Below are positions 1 through 13,253 of a stretch of DNA of 64,000 bases, one piece after another (within the stretch, counting starts at the first letter, position 1; every line of letters starts with the position of its first letter). The translations under genes were made by a program, and so were the position numbers. Location: NCBI GenBank assembly GCA_958298945.1, contig OY282608.1, forward strand, positions 62,038,951 to 62,102,950, written 5' to 3'. Origin of the DNA: Atherix ibis (lineage: Eukaryota; Arthropoda; Insecta; Diptera; Athericidae). The notes under the pieces are model-generated. The model searched no databases. It was not told where the DNA came from and worked only from the letters and a program-made list of their open reading frames with translations.

Positions 1-104
1 AAGCCAATAAGCCAACAAACCAACAAACCAACAAACCAACAAGCCAACAAACCAACAAACCAACAAACCAACAAACCAACAAACCAACAAGCCAACAAAC
101 CAAC

Positions 105-973
105 AAATAAATAAACCTACAAACCAAAAAACCAACAAACCAACAAACCAACAAACCAAAAAACCAACAAACCAACAAACCAACAAACCAACAAACCAAC
201 AAGCCAACAAGCCAACAAACCAACAAACCAACAAACTAACAAGCCAACAAACCAACAAGCCAACAAACCAACAAACCAACAAACCAAGTAACCAAAAAGC
301 CAACAAACTAACAAACCAACAAGCCAACAAGCCAACAAACCAACAAACCAACAAAGCAACATACCAACAAACCAACAAACCAACAAACCAACAAGCCAAC
401 AAGCCAACAAACCAACAAACCACAAAGCCAACAAGCCAACAAACCAAGAAACCAACAAGCCAACAAACCAACAAACCAACAAACCAAAAAACCAACAAAC
501 CAACAAACCAACAAATCAACAAGCCAACAAGCCAACAAACCAACAAACTAACAAACCAACAAGCCAACAAACCAACAAACCAACAAGCCAACAAGCCAAC
601 AAACCAACAAACCAAGTAACCAAAAAGCCAACAAACTAACAAACCAACAAGCCAACAAACCAACAAGCCAACAAGCCAACAAACCAACAAACCAACAAAG
701 CAACAAACCAACAAATCAACAAACCAACAAACCAACAAACCAACAAACCAACAAACCAACAAACCAACAAACCAACAAGCCAACAAGCCAACAAACCAAC
801 AAACCAACAAGCCAGCAAACCAACAAACAAATAAACCAACAAACCAACAAACCAACAAACCAACAAGCCAACAAGCCAACAAACCAACAAACCAACAAGC
901 CAACAAGCCAACAAACCAACAAGCCAACAAACCAACAAACCAACAAGCCAACATGCCAACAAACCAACAAACT
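105..973. repeat. Family A macro-repeat, partial left copy
   Basis: This block starts at the landmark AAATAAATAAACC (105), where two CAAATAAA-like units meet. It ends at an AAGTAACCAGCAA landmark (974), 869 bp later. The same pair of landmarks is 884, 868, 853, 885 and 869 bp apart in the five later family A copies, so this is the same macro-repeat. In the later copies the second landmark usually continues as AAGCC; here it continues as ACCC. The first 104 bases of the window are ordinary octamers that probably belong to the preceding copy. Confidence 0.75.
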
Positions 974-2237
974 AAGTAACCAGCAACCCAACAAACCAAC
1001 AAACCAACAAGTCAAGAAGCCAACAAACCAACAAACCAACATGCCAACAAACCAACAAACCAACAAACCAATAAGCGAACAAACCAACAAACAAATAAAC
1101 CAACAATCCAACAAACCAACAAACCAACAAACCAACAAACCAAAAAACCAACAAACCAACAAACCAACAAGCCAACAAACCAACAAACCAACAAACCAAC
1201 AAACCAACAAGCCAACAAACCAACAAACAAATAAACCAACAAACCAACAAACCAACAAGCCAACAAGCCAACAAACCAACAAACCAACAAACCAACAAGC
1301 CAACAAACCGACAAATCAACAAACCAACAAACCAACAAGCCAACAAACCAACAAACAAATAAACCAACAAACCAAAAAACCAACAAACCAACAAACCAAC
1401 AAACCAACAAACCAACAAACCAACAAACCAAAAAGCCAACAAACCAACAAACCAACAAGCCAACAAACCATCAAACCAACAAACCAACAAACCAACAAAC
1501 CAACAAGCCAACAAGCCAACAAACCAACAAACCAACAAGCCAACAAGCCAACAAACCAACAAGCCAACAAACCAACAAACCAACAAGCCAACATGCCAAC
1601 AAACCAACAAACTAAGTAACCAGCAACCCAACAAACCAACAAACCAACAAGTCAAGAAGCCAACAAACCAACAAACCAACATGCCAACAAACCAACAAAC
1701 CAACAAACCAATAAGCGAACAAACCAACAAACAAATAAACCAACAATCCAACAAACCAACAAACCAACAAACTAACAAACCAACAAACCAACAAACCAAC
1801 AAACCAACAAACCAACAAACCAACAAGCCAACAAACCAACAAACAAATAAACCAACAAACCAACAAACCAAAAAACCAACAAGCCAACAAACCAACAAAC
1901 CAACAAACCAACAAGCCAACAAACCGACAAATCAACAAAACAACAAACCAACAAGCCAACAAACCAACAAACAAATAAACCAACAAACCAAAAAACCAGC
2001 AAACCAACAAACCAACAAACCAACAAACCAACAAACCAACAAACCAAAAAGCCAACAAACCAACAAACCAACAAGCCAACAATCCAACAAACCAACAAAC
2101 CAACAAACCAACAAACCAACAAACCAACAAGCCAACAAGCCAACAAACCAACAAGCCAACAAGCCAACAAGCCAACAAACCAACAAGCCAACAAACCAAC
2201 AAACCAACAAGCCAACATGCCAACAAACCAACAAACT
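974..2237. repeat. Two tandem blocks of about 0.63 kb (family A sub-repeat)
   Basis: The landmark AAGTAACCAGCAACCC occurs at 974, 1614 and 2238, giving blocks of 640 and 624 bp. Each start is followed by the same order of variants: AGTCAAGAAG, then CATGCC, then AATAAGCGAAC, then CAATCC. A second landmark, CCGACAAATC, recurs at 1308, 1924 and 2572 (616 and 648 bp apart). The blocks differ by whole octamers. The same block type returns at 14763-16074. Single copies of the start landmark also occur at 3750, 4909 and 8684 inside longer macro-repeats. Confidence 0.85.
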
Positions 2238-4908
2238 AAGTAACCAGCAACCCAACAAACCAACAAACCAACAAGTCAAGAAGCCAACAAACCAACAAAC
2301 CAACATGCCAACAAACCAACAAACCAACAAACCAATAAGCGAACAAACCAACAAACAAATAAACCAACAATCCAACAAACCAACAAACCAACAAACCAAC
2401 AAATAAAAAAACCAACAAACCAACAAACCAACAAGCCAACAAACCAACAAACCAACAAACCAACAAACCAACAAGCCAACAAACCAACAAACAAATAAAC
2501 CAACAAACCAACAAACCAACAAGCCAACAAACCAACAAACGAATAAACCAACAAACCAACAAGCCGACAAACCGACAAATCAACAAACCAACAAACCAAC
2601 AAGCCAACAAACCAACAAACAAATAAACCAACAAACCAAAAAACCAACAAACCAACAAACCAACAAACCAACAAACCAACAAACCAACAAACCAACAAAC
2701 CAAAAAGCCAACAAACCAACAAACCAACAAGCCAACAAACCAACAAACCAACAAACCAACAAACCAACAAACCAACAAACCAACAAGCACACAAGCCAAC
2801 AAACCAACAAACCAACAAGCCAACAAGCTAACAAACCTACAAACCAACAAACCAACAAACCAACAAACCAACAAACCAACAAACCAACAAGCCAACAACC
2901 CAACAAACCAACAAACCAACAAGCCAACAAACCAACAAACAAATAAAACAACAAACCAAAAAACCAACAAACCAATAAGCCAACAAGCCAACAAACCAAC
3001 AAACCAACAAGCCAACAAGCCAACAAACCAATAAGACAACAAACCAACAAGCCAACAAGCCAACAAACCAACAAACCAACAAGCCAACAAACCAACAAAC
3101 AAATAAACCAAGAAACCAACAAACCAAAAAACCAAAAAACCAACAAACCAACAAGCCAACAAGCCAACAAACCAACAAACTAACAAACCAACAAACGAAC
3201 TAACCAACAAACCAACAAGCCAACAAGCCAACAAGCCAACAAACCTAAAAACCAACAAACCAACAAACCAACAAACTAAGTAACCAACAAGCCAACAAAC
3301 CAACAAACCAACAAGCCAACAAGCCCACAAACCAACAAACCAACAAGCCAACAAACCAACAAACAAAGAAACCAACAAACCAACAAACCAACAAACCAAC
3401 AAACCAACAAACCAACAAACCAAAAAACCAACAAACCAACAAACCAACAAGCCAACAAACCAACAAACCAACAAACCAACAAGCCAACAAACCAACAAAC
3501 AAATAAACCAACAAACCAACAAACCAACAAACCAACAAACCAACAAACCAACAAACCAAAAAACCAACAAACCAAGTAGCCAACAAGCCAACAATCCATC
3601 AAACCAACAAACCAACAAACCGACAAACCAACAAACCAACAAGCCAACAAGCCAACAAACCAACAAGCCAACAAGCCAACAAGCCAAAAAACCAACAAGC
3701 CAACAAACCAACAAACCAACAAGCCAACATGCCAACAAACCAACAAACTAAGTAACCAGCAACCCAACAAACCAACAAACCAACAAGTCAAGAAGCCAAC
3801 AAACCAACAAACCAACATGCCAACAAACCAACAAACCAACAAACCAATAAGCGAACAAACCAACAAACAAATAAACCAACAATCCAACAAACCAACAAAC
3901 CAACAAACCAACAAACCAAAAAACCAACAAACCAACAAACCAACAAACAAATAAAACAACAAACCAAAAAACCAACAAACCAATAAGCCAACAAGCCAAC
4001 AAACCAACAAACCAACAAGCCAACAAGCCAACAAACCAATAAGACAACAAACCAACAAGCCAACAAGCCAACAAACCAACAAACCAACAAGCCAACAAAC
4101 CAACAAACAAATAAACCAAGAAACCAACAAACCAAAAAACCAAAAAACCAACAAACCAACAAGCCAACAAGCCAACAAACCAAAAACTAACAAACCAACA
4201 AACGAACTAACCAACAAACCAACAAGCCAACAAGCCAACAAACCAACAAACCAACAAACCAACAAACTAAGTAACCAACAAGCCAACAAACCAACAAACC
4301 AACAAGCCAACAAGCCCACAAACCAACAAACCAACAAGCCAACAAACCAACAAACAAAGAAACCAACAAACCAACAAACCAACAAACCAACAAACCAACA
4401 AACCAACAAACCAAAAAACCAACAAACCAACAAACCAACAAGCCAACAAACCAACAAACCAACAAACCAACAAGCCAACAAACCAACAAACAAATAAACC
4501 AACAAACCAACAAACCAACAAACCAACAAACCAACAAACCAACAAACCAACAAACCAAAAAACCAACAAACCAAGTAGCCAACAAGCCAACAAACCAACA
4601 AACCAACAAGCCAACAAATCAACAAACCAACAAGCCAATAAGCCAACAAATTAACAAACCAACAAACCAACAACCCAACAAACCAACAAACCAACAAACC
4701 AACAAACCAACAAACCAAAAAACCAACAAACCAAGTAGCCAACAAGCCAACAATCCAACAAACCAACAAACCAACAAACCAACAAACCAACAAACCAACA
4801 AGCCAACAAGCCAACAAACCAACAAGCCAACAAGCCAACAAGCCAACAAACCAACAAGCCAACAAACCAACAAACCAACAAGCCGACATGCCAACAAACC
4901 AACAAACT
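2238..4908. repeat. Family A sequence, rearranged partial copies
   Basis: This stretch opens with a third copy of the 0.63 kb block. It then holds landmarks that also occur in the 3.1-4.4 kb macro-repeats: AGCACAC at 2786, CCAAGTAGCC near 3573, 4572 and 4732, and AAGTAACCAGCAACCC at 3750. The order is partly duplicated and partly incomplete compared with the regular copies downstream. A 7-base unit (CCAAAAA) near 4181 shifts the octamer phase by one base, so the landmark spacing 3750 to 4909 is 1,159 bp, one less than a multiple of 8. Confidence 0.7.
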
Positions 4909-6383
4909 AAGTAACCAGCAACCCAACAAACCAACAAACCAACAAGTCAAGAAGCCAACAAACTAACAAACAAACATGCCAACAAACCAACAAACCAACA
5001 AACCAATAAGCGAACAAACCAACAAACAAATAAACCAACAATCCAACAAACCAACAAACCAACAAACCAACAAACCAAAAAACCAACAAACCAACAAACC
5101 AACAAGCCAACAAACCAACAAACCAACAAACCAACAAACCAACAAGCCAACAAACCAACAAACAAATAAACCAACAAACCAACAAACCAACAAGCCAACA
5201 AGCCAACAAACGAATAAACCAACAAACCAACAAGCCGACAAACCGACAAATCAACAAACCAACAAACCAACAAGCCAACAAACCAACAAACAAATAAACC
5301 AACAAACCAAAAAACCAACAAACCAACAAACCAACAAACCAACAAACCAACAAACCAACAAACCAAAAAGCCAACAAACCAACAAACCAACAAGCCAACA
5401 AACCAACAAACCAACAAACCAACAAACCAACAAACCAACAAACCAACAAGCACACAAGCCAACAAACCAACAAACCAACAAGCCAACAAGCTAACAAACC
5501 TACAAACCAACAAACCAACAAACCAACAAACCAACAAACCAACAAACCAACAAGCCAACAACCCAACAAACCAACAAACCAACAAGCCAACAAACCAACA
5601 AACAAATAAAACAACAAACCAAAAAACCAACAAACCAATAAGCCAACAAGCCAACAAACCAACAAAAAAACAAGCCAACAAGCCAACAAACCAATAAGAC
5701 AACAAACCAACAAGCCAACAAGCCAACAAACCAACAAACCAACAAGCCAACAAACCAACAAACAAATAAACCAAGAAACCAAAAAACCAACAAACCAACA
5801 AGCCAACAAGCCAACAAACCAACAAATTAACAAACCAACAAACGAACTAACCAACAAACCAACAAGCCAACAAGCCAACAAACCAGCAAACCAACAAACC
5901 AACAAACTAAGTAACCAACAAGCCAACAAACCAACAAACCAACAAGCCAACAAGCCCACAAACCAACAAACCAACAAGCCAACAAACCAACAAACAAAGA
6001 AACCAACAAACCAACAAACCAACAAACCAACAAACCAACAAACCAACAAACCAAAAAACCAACAAACCAACAAACCAACAAGCCAACAAACCAACAAACC
6101 AACAAACCAACAAGCCAACAAACCAACAAACAAATAAACCAACAAACCAACAAACCAACAAACCAACAAACCAACAAACCAACAAACCAACAAACCAACA
6201 AACCAACAAACCAAAAAACCAACAAACCAAGTAGCCAACAAGCCAACAAACCAACAAACCAACAAGCCAACAAATCAACAAACCAACAAGCCAATAAGCC
6301 AACAAACCAACAAACCAACAAACCAACAACCCAACAAACCAACAAACCAACAAACCAACAAACCAACAAGCCAACAAACCAAC
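4909..6383. repeat. Family A macro-repeat, segment repeated at 8684-10166
   Basis: The landmark AAGTAACCAGCAACCC at 4909 recurs at 8684, and AGCACAC at 5449 recurs at 9224. Both spacings are 3,775 bp. The variants between them appear in the same order, including AACGAATAAACC, CCGACAAACCGAC and a run of extra A (AACAAAAAAACAAG) near 5660 and 9430. The downstream copy is one octamer longer up to the next landmark (1,483 against 1,475 bp). This is the left part of the first full family A period. Confidence 0.82.
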
Positions 6384-9300
6384 AAATAAATAAACCTACA
6401 AACCAAAAAACCAACAAACCAACAAACCAATAAACCAACAAACCAACAAACCAACAAGCCAACAAGCCAACAAACCAACAAACCAACAAACCAACAAACC
6501 AACAAACCAACAAGCCAACAAACCAACAAGCCAACAAAACAACAAACCAACAAACCAAGTAACCAAAAAGCCAACAAACTAACAAACCAACAAGCCAACA
6601 AGCCAACAAACCAACAAACCAACAAACCAACAAAGTAACAAACCAACAAACAAACAAACCTACAAACCAACAAGCCAACAAGCCAACAAACCAACAAACC
6701 ACAAAGCCAACAAGCCAACAAACCAAGAAACCAACAAGCCAACAAACCAACAAACCAACAAACCAAAAAACCAAAAAACCAACAAACCAACAAACCAACA
6801 AACCAACAAACCAACAAACCAACAAGCCAATAAGCCAACAAACCAACAAACTAACAAACCAACAAGCCAACAAACCAACAAACCAACAAGCCAACAAGCC
6901 AACAAACCAACAAACCAAGTAACCAAAATCCCAACAAACTAACAAACCAACAAGCCAAGAAACCAACAAGCCAACAAGCCAACAACCAACAAACCAACAA
7001 AGTAACAAAGCAACAAACCAATAAACCAACAATCCAACAAACCAACAAACCAACAAACCAACAAACCAACAAACCAACAAACCAACAAGCCGACAAGCCA
7101 ACAAACCAACAAACCAACAAACCAACAAACAAATAAACCAACAAACCAACAAACCAACAAACCGACAAGCCAACAAGCCAACAAACCAACAAGCCAACAA
7201 GCCAACAAACCAACAAGCCAACAAACCAACAAACCAACAAGCCAACATGCCAACAAACCAACAAACTAAGTAACCAGCAAGCCAACAAACCAACAAACCA
7301 ACAAGCCAAGAAGCCAACAAACCAACAAACCAACAAGCCAACAAACCAACAAACCAACAAACCAATAAGCCAACAAACCAACAAACAAATAAACCAATAA
7401 ACCAACAAACCAACAAACCAACAAACCAACAAACCAACAAACCAAAAAACCAAGAAACTAACAAACCAACAAGCCAACAAACCAACAAACCAACAAACCA
7501 ACAAGCCAACAAACCAACAAACAAATAAACCAACAAACCAACAAACCAACAAGCCAACAAGCCAACAAACCAACAAACCAACAAACCAACAAGCCATCAA
7601 ACCAACAAACCAACAAACCAACAAACCAACAAGCCAACAAACCAACAAACAAGTAAACCAACAAACCAAAAAACCAACAAACCAACAAACCAACAAACCA
7701 ACAAACCAACAAACCAACAAACCAACAAACCAACAAACCAACAAACCAACAAACCAAAAAGCCAACAAACCAACAAACCAACAAGCCAACAAACCAACAA
7801 ACCAACAAACCAACAAACCAACAAGCACACAAGCCAACAACCCAACAAACCAACAAGCCAACAAACCAACAAACAAATAAACCAAGAAACCAACAAACCA
7901 AAAAACCAAAAAACCAACAAACCAACAAGCCAACAAGCCAACAAACCAACAAACTAACAAACCAACAAACGAACTAACCAACAAACCAACAAGCCAACAA
8001 GCCAACAAACCAACAAACCAACAAACCAACAAACCAACAAACTAAGTAACCAACAAGCCAACAAACCAACAAACCAACAAGCCAACAAGCCCACAAACCA
8101 ACAAACCAACAAGCCAACAAACCAACAAACAAAGAAACCAACAAACCAACAAACCAACAAACCAACAAACCAACAAACCAACAAACCAAAAAACCAACAA
8201 ACCAACAAACCAACAAGCCAACAAACCAACAAACCAACAAACCAACAAGCCAACAAACCAACAAACAAATAAACCAACAAACCAACAAACCAACAAACCA
8301 ACAAACCAACAAACCAACAAACCAACAAACCAAAAAACCAACAAACCAAGTAGCCAACAAGCCAACAAACCAACAAACCAACAAGCCAACAAATCAACAA
8401 ACCAACAAGCCAATAAGCCAACAAATTAACAAACCAACAAACCAACAACCCAACAAACCAACAAACCAACAAACCAACAAACCAACAAACCAAAAAACCA
8501 ACAAACCAAGTAGCCAACAAGCCAACAATCCAACAAACCAACAAACCAACAAACCAACAAACCAACAAACCAACAAGCCAACAAGCCAACAAACCAACAA
8601 GCCAACAAGCCAACAAGCCAACAAACCAACAAGCCAACAAACCAACAAACCAACAAGCCAACATGCCAACAAACCAACAAACTAAGTAACCAGCAACCCA
8701 ACAAACCAACAAACCAACAAGTCAAGAAGCCAACAAACCAACAAACAAACATGCCAACAAACCAACAAACCAACAAACCAATAAGCGAACAAACCAACAA
8801 ACAAATAAACCAACAATCCAACAAACCAACAAACCAACAAACCAACAAACCAAAAAACCAACAAACCAACAAACCAACAAGCCAACAAACCAACAAACCA
8901 ACAAACCAACAAACCAACAAGCCAACAAACCAACAAACAAATAAACCAACAAACCAACAAACCAACAAGCCAACAAGCCAACAAACGAATAAACCAACAA
9001 ACCAACAAGCCGACAAACCGACAAATCAACAAACCAACAAACCAACAAGCCAACAAACCAACAAACAAATAAACCAACAAACCAAAAAACCAACAAACCA
9101 ACAAACCAACAAACCAACAAACCAACAAACCAACAAACCAAAAAGCCAACAAACCAACAAACCAACAAGCCAACAAACCAACAAACCAACAAACCAACAA
9201 ACCAACAAACCAACAAACCAACAAGCACACAAGCCAACAAACCAACAAACCAACAAGCCAACAAGCTAACAAACCTACAAACCAACAAACCAACAAACCA

Positions 9301-10166
9301 ACAAACCAACAAACCAACAAGCCAACAACCCAACAAACCAACAAACCAACAAGCCAACAAACCAACAAACAAATAAAACAACAAACCAAAAAACCAACAA
9401 ACCAATAAGCCAACAAGCCAACAAACCAACAAAAAAACAAGCCAACAAGCCAACAAACCAATAAGACAACAAACCAACAAGCCAACAAGCCAACAAACCA
9501 ACAAACCAACAAGCCAACAAACCAACAAACAAATAAACCAAGAAACCAAAAAACCAACAAACCAACAAGCCAACAAGCCAACAAACCAACAAATTAACAA
9601 ACCAACAAACGAACTAACCAACAAACCAACAAGCCAACAAGCCAACAAACCAGCAAACCAACAAACCAACAAACTAAGTAACCAACAAGCCAACAAACCA
9701 ACAAACCAACAAGCCAACAAGCCCACAAACCAACAAACCAACAAGCCAACAAACCAACAAACAAAGAAACCAACAAACCAACAAACCAACAAACCAACAA
9801 ACCAACAAACCAACAAACCAACAAACCAAAAAACCAACAAACTAACAAACCAACAAGCCAACAAACCAACAAACCAACAAACCAACAAGCCAACAAACCA
9901 ACAAACAAATAAACCAACAAACCAACAAACCAACAAACCAACAAACCAACAAACCAACAAACCAACAAACCAACAAACCAACAAACCAACAAACCAAAAA
10001 ACCAACAAACCAAGTAGCCAACAAGCCAACAAACCAACAAACCAACAAGCCAACAAATCAACAAACCAACAAGCCAATAAGCCAACAAACCAACAAACCA
10101 ACAAACCAACAACCCAACAAACCAACAAACCAACAAACCAACAAACCAACAAGCCAACAAACCAAC
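6384..10166. repeat. Family A macro-repeat, copy 1 (3,783 bp)
   Basis: The copy is bounded by the landmark AAATAAATAAACC at 6384 and 10167. Inside it, AAGTAACCAGCAAGCC lies at 7268 (884 bp in) and AGCACAC at 7824 (556 bp further). A CCAAAATCCC variant near 6926 and a 7-base CCAACAA unit near 6981 recur in copy 2 near 10701 and 10756. The boundary is placed on a landmark for convenience; the natural start of the repeat is arbitrary in a tandem array. Confidence 0.85.
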
Positions 10167-13100
10167 AAATAAATAAACCTACAAACCAAAAAACCAACAA
10201 ACCAACAAACCAATAAACCAACAAACCAACAAACCAACAAGCCAACAAGCCAACAAACCAACAAACCAACAAACCAACAAACCAACAAACCAACAAGCCA
10301 ACAAACCAACAAGCCAACAAAACAACAAACCAACAAACCAAGTAACCAAAAAGCCAACAAACTAACAAACCAACAAGCCAACAAGCCAACAAACCAACAA
10401 ACCAACAAAGTAACAAACCAACAAACAAACAAACCTACAAACCAACAAGCCAACAAGCCAACAAACCAACAAACCACAAAGCCAACAAGCCAACAAACCA
10501 AGAAACCAACAAGCCAACAAACCAACAAACCAACAAACCAAAAAACCAAAAAACCAACAAACCAACAAACCAACAAACCAACAAACCAACAAACCAACAA
10601 GCCAATAAGCCAACAAACCAACAAACTAACAAACCAACAAGCCAACAAACCAACAAACCAACAAGCCAACAAGCCAACAAACCAACAAACCAAGTAACCA
10701 AAATCCCAACAAACTAACAAACCAACAAGCCAAGAAACCAACAAGCCAACAAGCCAACAACCAACAAACCAACAAAGTAACAAAGCAACAAACCAATAAA
10801 CCAACAACCCAACAAACCAACAAACCAACAAACCAACAAACCAACAAACCAACAAGCCGACAAGCCAACAAACCAACAAACCAACAAACCAACAAACAAA
10901 TAAACCAACAAACCAACAAACCAACAAACCGACAAGCCAACAAGCCAACAAACCAACAAGCCAACAAGCCAACAAACCAACAAGCCAACAAACCAACAAA
11001 CCAACAAGCCAACATGCCAACAAACCAACAAACTAAGTAACCAGCAAGCCAACAAACCAACAAACCAACAAGCCAAGAAGCCAACAAACCAACAAACCAA
11101 CAAGCCAACAAACCAACAAACCAACAAACCAATAAGCCAACAAACCAACAAACAAATAAACCAATAAACCAACAAACCAACAAACCAACAAACCAACAAA
11201 CCAACAAACCAAAAAACCAAGAAACTAACAAACCAACAAGCCAACAAACCAACAAACCAACAAACCAACAAGCCAACAAACCAACAAACAAATAAACCAA
11301 CAAACCAACAAACCAACAAGCCAACAAGCCAACAAACCAACAAACCAACAAACCAACAAGCCATCAAACCAACAAACCAACAAACCAACAAACCAACAAG
11401 CCAACAAACCAACAAACAAGTAAACCAACAAACCAAAAAACCAACAAACCAACAAACCAACAAACCAACAAACCAACAAACCAACAAACCAACAAACCAA
11501 CAAACCAACAAACCAAAAAGCCAACAAACCAACAAACCAACAAGCCAACAAACCAACAAACCAACAAACCAACAAACCAACAAGCACACAAGCCAACAAC
11601 CCAACAAACCAACAAGCCAACAAACTAACAAACCAACAAACCAACAAACCAACAAGCCAACAAACCATCAAACCAACAAACCAACAAGCCAACAAGCCAA
11701 CAAACCAACAAACCAACAAGCCAACAAACCAACAAACAAATAAACTAACAAACCAACAAACCAACAAACCAATAAGCCAACAAGCCAACAAACCAACAAA
11801 CCAACAAGCCATCAAGCCAACAAACCAATAAGACAACAAATCAACAAGCCAACAAGCCAACAAACCAACAAACCCACAAGCCAACAAACCAACAAACCAA
11901 CAAACCAACAAGCCAACAAACCAACAAACAAATAAACCAACAAACCAACAAACCAACAAACCAAAAAACCAACAAACCAACAAGCCAACAAGCCAACAAA
12001 CCAACAAACTAACAAACCAACAAACGAACTAACCAACAAACCAACAAGCCAACAAACCAACAAACCAACAAACCAATAAGCGAACAAACCAACAAACAAA
12101 TAAACCAACAATCCAACAAACCAACAAACCAACAAACCAACAAACCAAAAAACCAACAAACCAACAAACCAACAAGCCAACAAACCAAAAAACCAACAAA
12201 CCAACAAACCAACAAGCCAACAAACCAACAAACAAATAAACCAACAAACCAACAAACCAACAAGCCAACAAACGAATAAACCAACAAACCAACAAGCCGA
12301 CAAACCGACAAATCAACAAACCAACAAACCAACAAGCCAACAAACCAACAAACAAATAAACCAACAAACCAAAAAACCAACAAACCAACAAACCAACAAA
12401 CCAACAAACCAACAAACCAACAAACCAAAAAGCCAACAAACCAACAAACCAACAAGCCAACAAACCAACAAACCAACAAACCAACAAACCAACAAACCAA
12501 CAAACCAACAAACCAACAAGCACACAAGCCAACAAACCAACAAACCAACAAGCCAACAAGCTAACAAACCTACAAACCAACAAACCAACAAACCAACAAA
12601 CCAACAAACCAACAAACCAACAAACCAACAAGCCAACAACCCAACAAACCAACAAACCAACAAGCCAACAAACCAACAAACAAATAAAACAACAAACCAA
12701 CAAACCAACAAACCAATAAGCCAACAAGCCAACAAACCAACAAACCAACAAGCCAACAAGCCAACAAACCAATAAGACAACAAACCAACAAGCCAACAAG
12801 CCAACAAACCAACAAACCAACAAGCCAACAAACCAACAAACCAACAAAACAACAAACCAACAAACTAAGTAACCAACAAGCCAACAAACCAACAAACCAA
12901 CAAGCCAACAAGCCCACAAACCAACAAACCAACAAGCCAACAAACCAACAAACAAAGAAACCAACAAACCAACAAACCAACAAACCAACAAACCAACAAA
13001 CCAACAAACCAACAAACCAAAAAACCAACAAACCAACAAACCAACAAACCAACAAACCAACAAACCAACAAACCAACAAGCCAACAAACCAACAAACAAA

Positions 13101-13253
13101 TAAACCAACAAACCAACAAACCAACAAACCAACAAACCAACAAATCAACAAACCAACAAGCCAATAAGCCAACAAACCAACAAACCAACAAACCAACAAC
13201 CCAACAAACCAACAAACCAACAAACCAACAAACCAACAAGCCAACAAACCAAC
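10167..13253. repeat. Family A macro-repeat, copy 2 (3,087 bp)
   Basis: Landmarks in order: AAATAAATAAACC at 10167, AAGTAACCAGCAAGCC at 11035 (868 bp in), AGCACAC at 11583 (548 bp further) and AGCACAC again at 12519. The first part matches copy 1 closely. The copy is about 0.7 kb shorter than copy 1, which suggests loss of a sub-block about the size of the 0.63 kb unit (inference). Confidence 0.82.

Noticed and set aside
1681..2406. A + strand frame with NKPTNQQT repeats as a Gln/Asn-rich or prion-like protein.
   Set aside because: Same cause: a period-8 repeat read in threes. The start codon comes from a CATGCC variant that is part of the repeat landmark and recurs in other copies.
5827..7584. 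A 585-codon open frame on the - strand, and hundreds of similar frames, as membrane proteins rich in Leu, Val, Cys and Trp.
   Set aside because: The translation is only the octapeptide LLVCWFVG with the variants dictated by the DNA repeat. Overlapping frames on the same strand give the same peptide, ends fall wherever a variant makes a stop, and there is no domain, signal or codon structure apart from the repeat.
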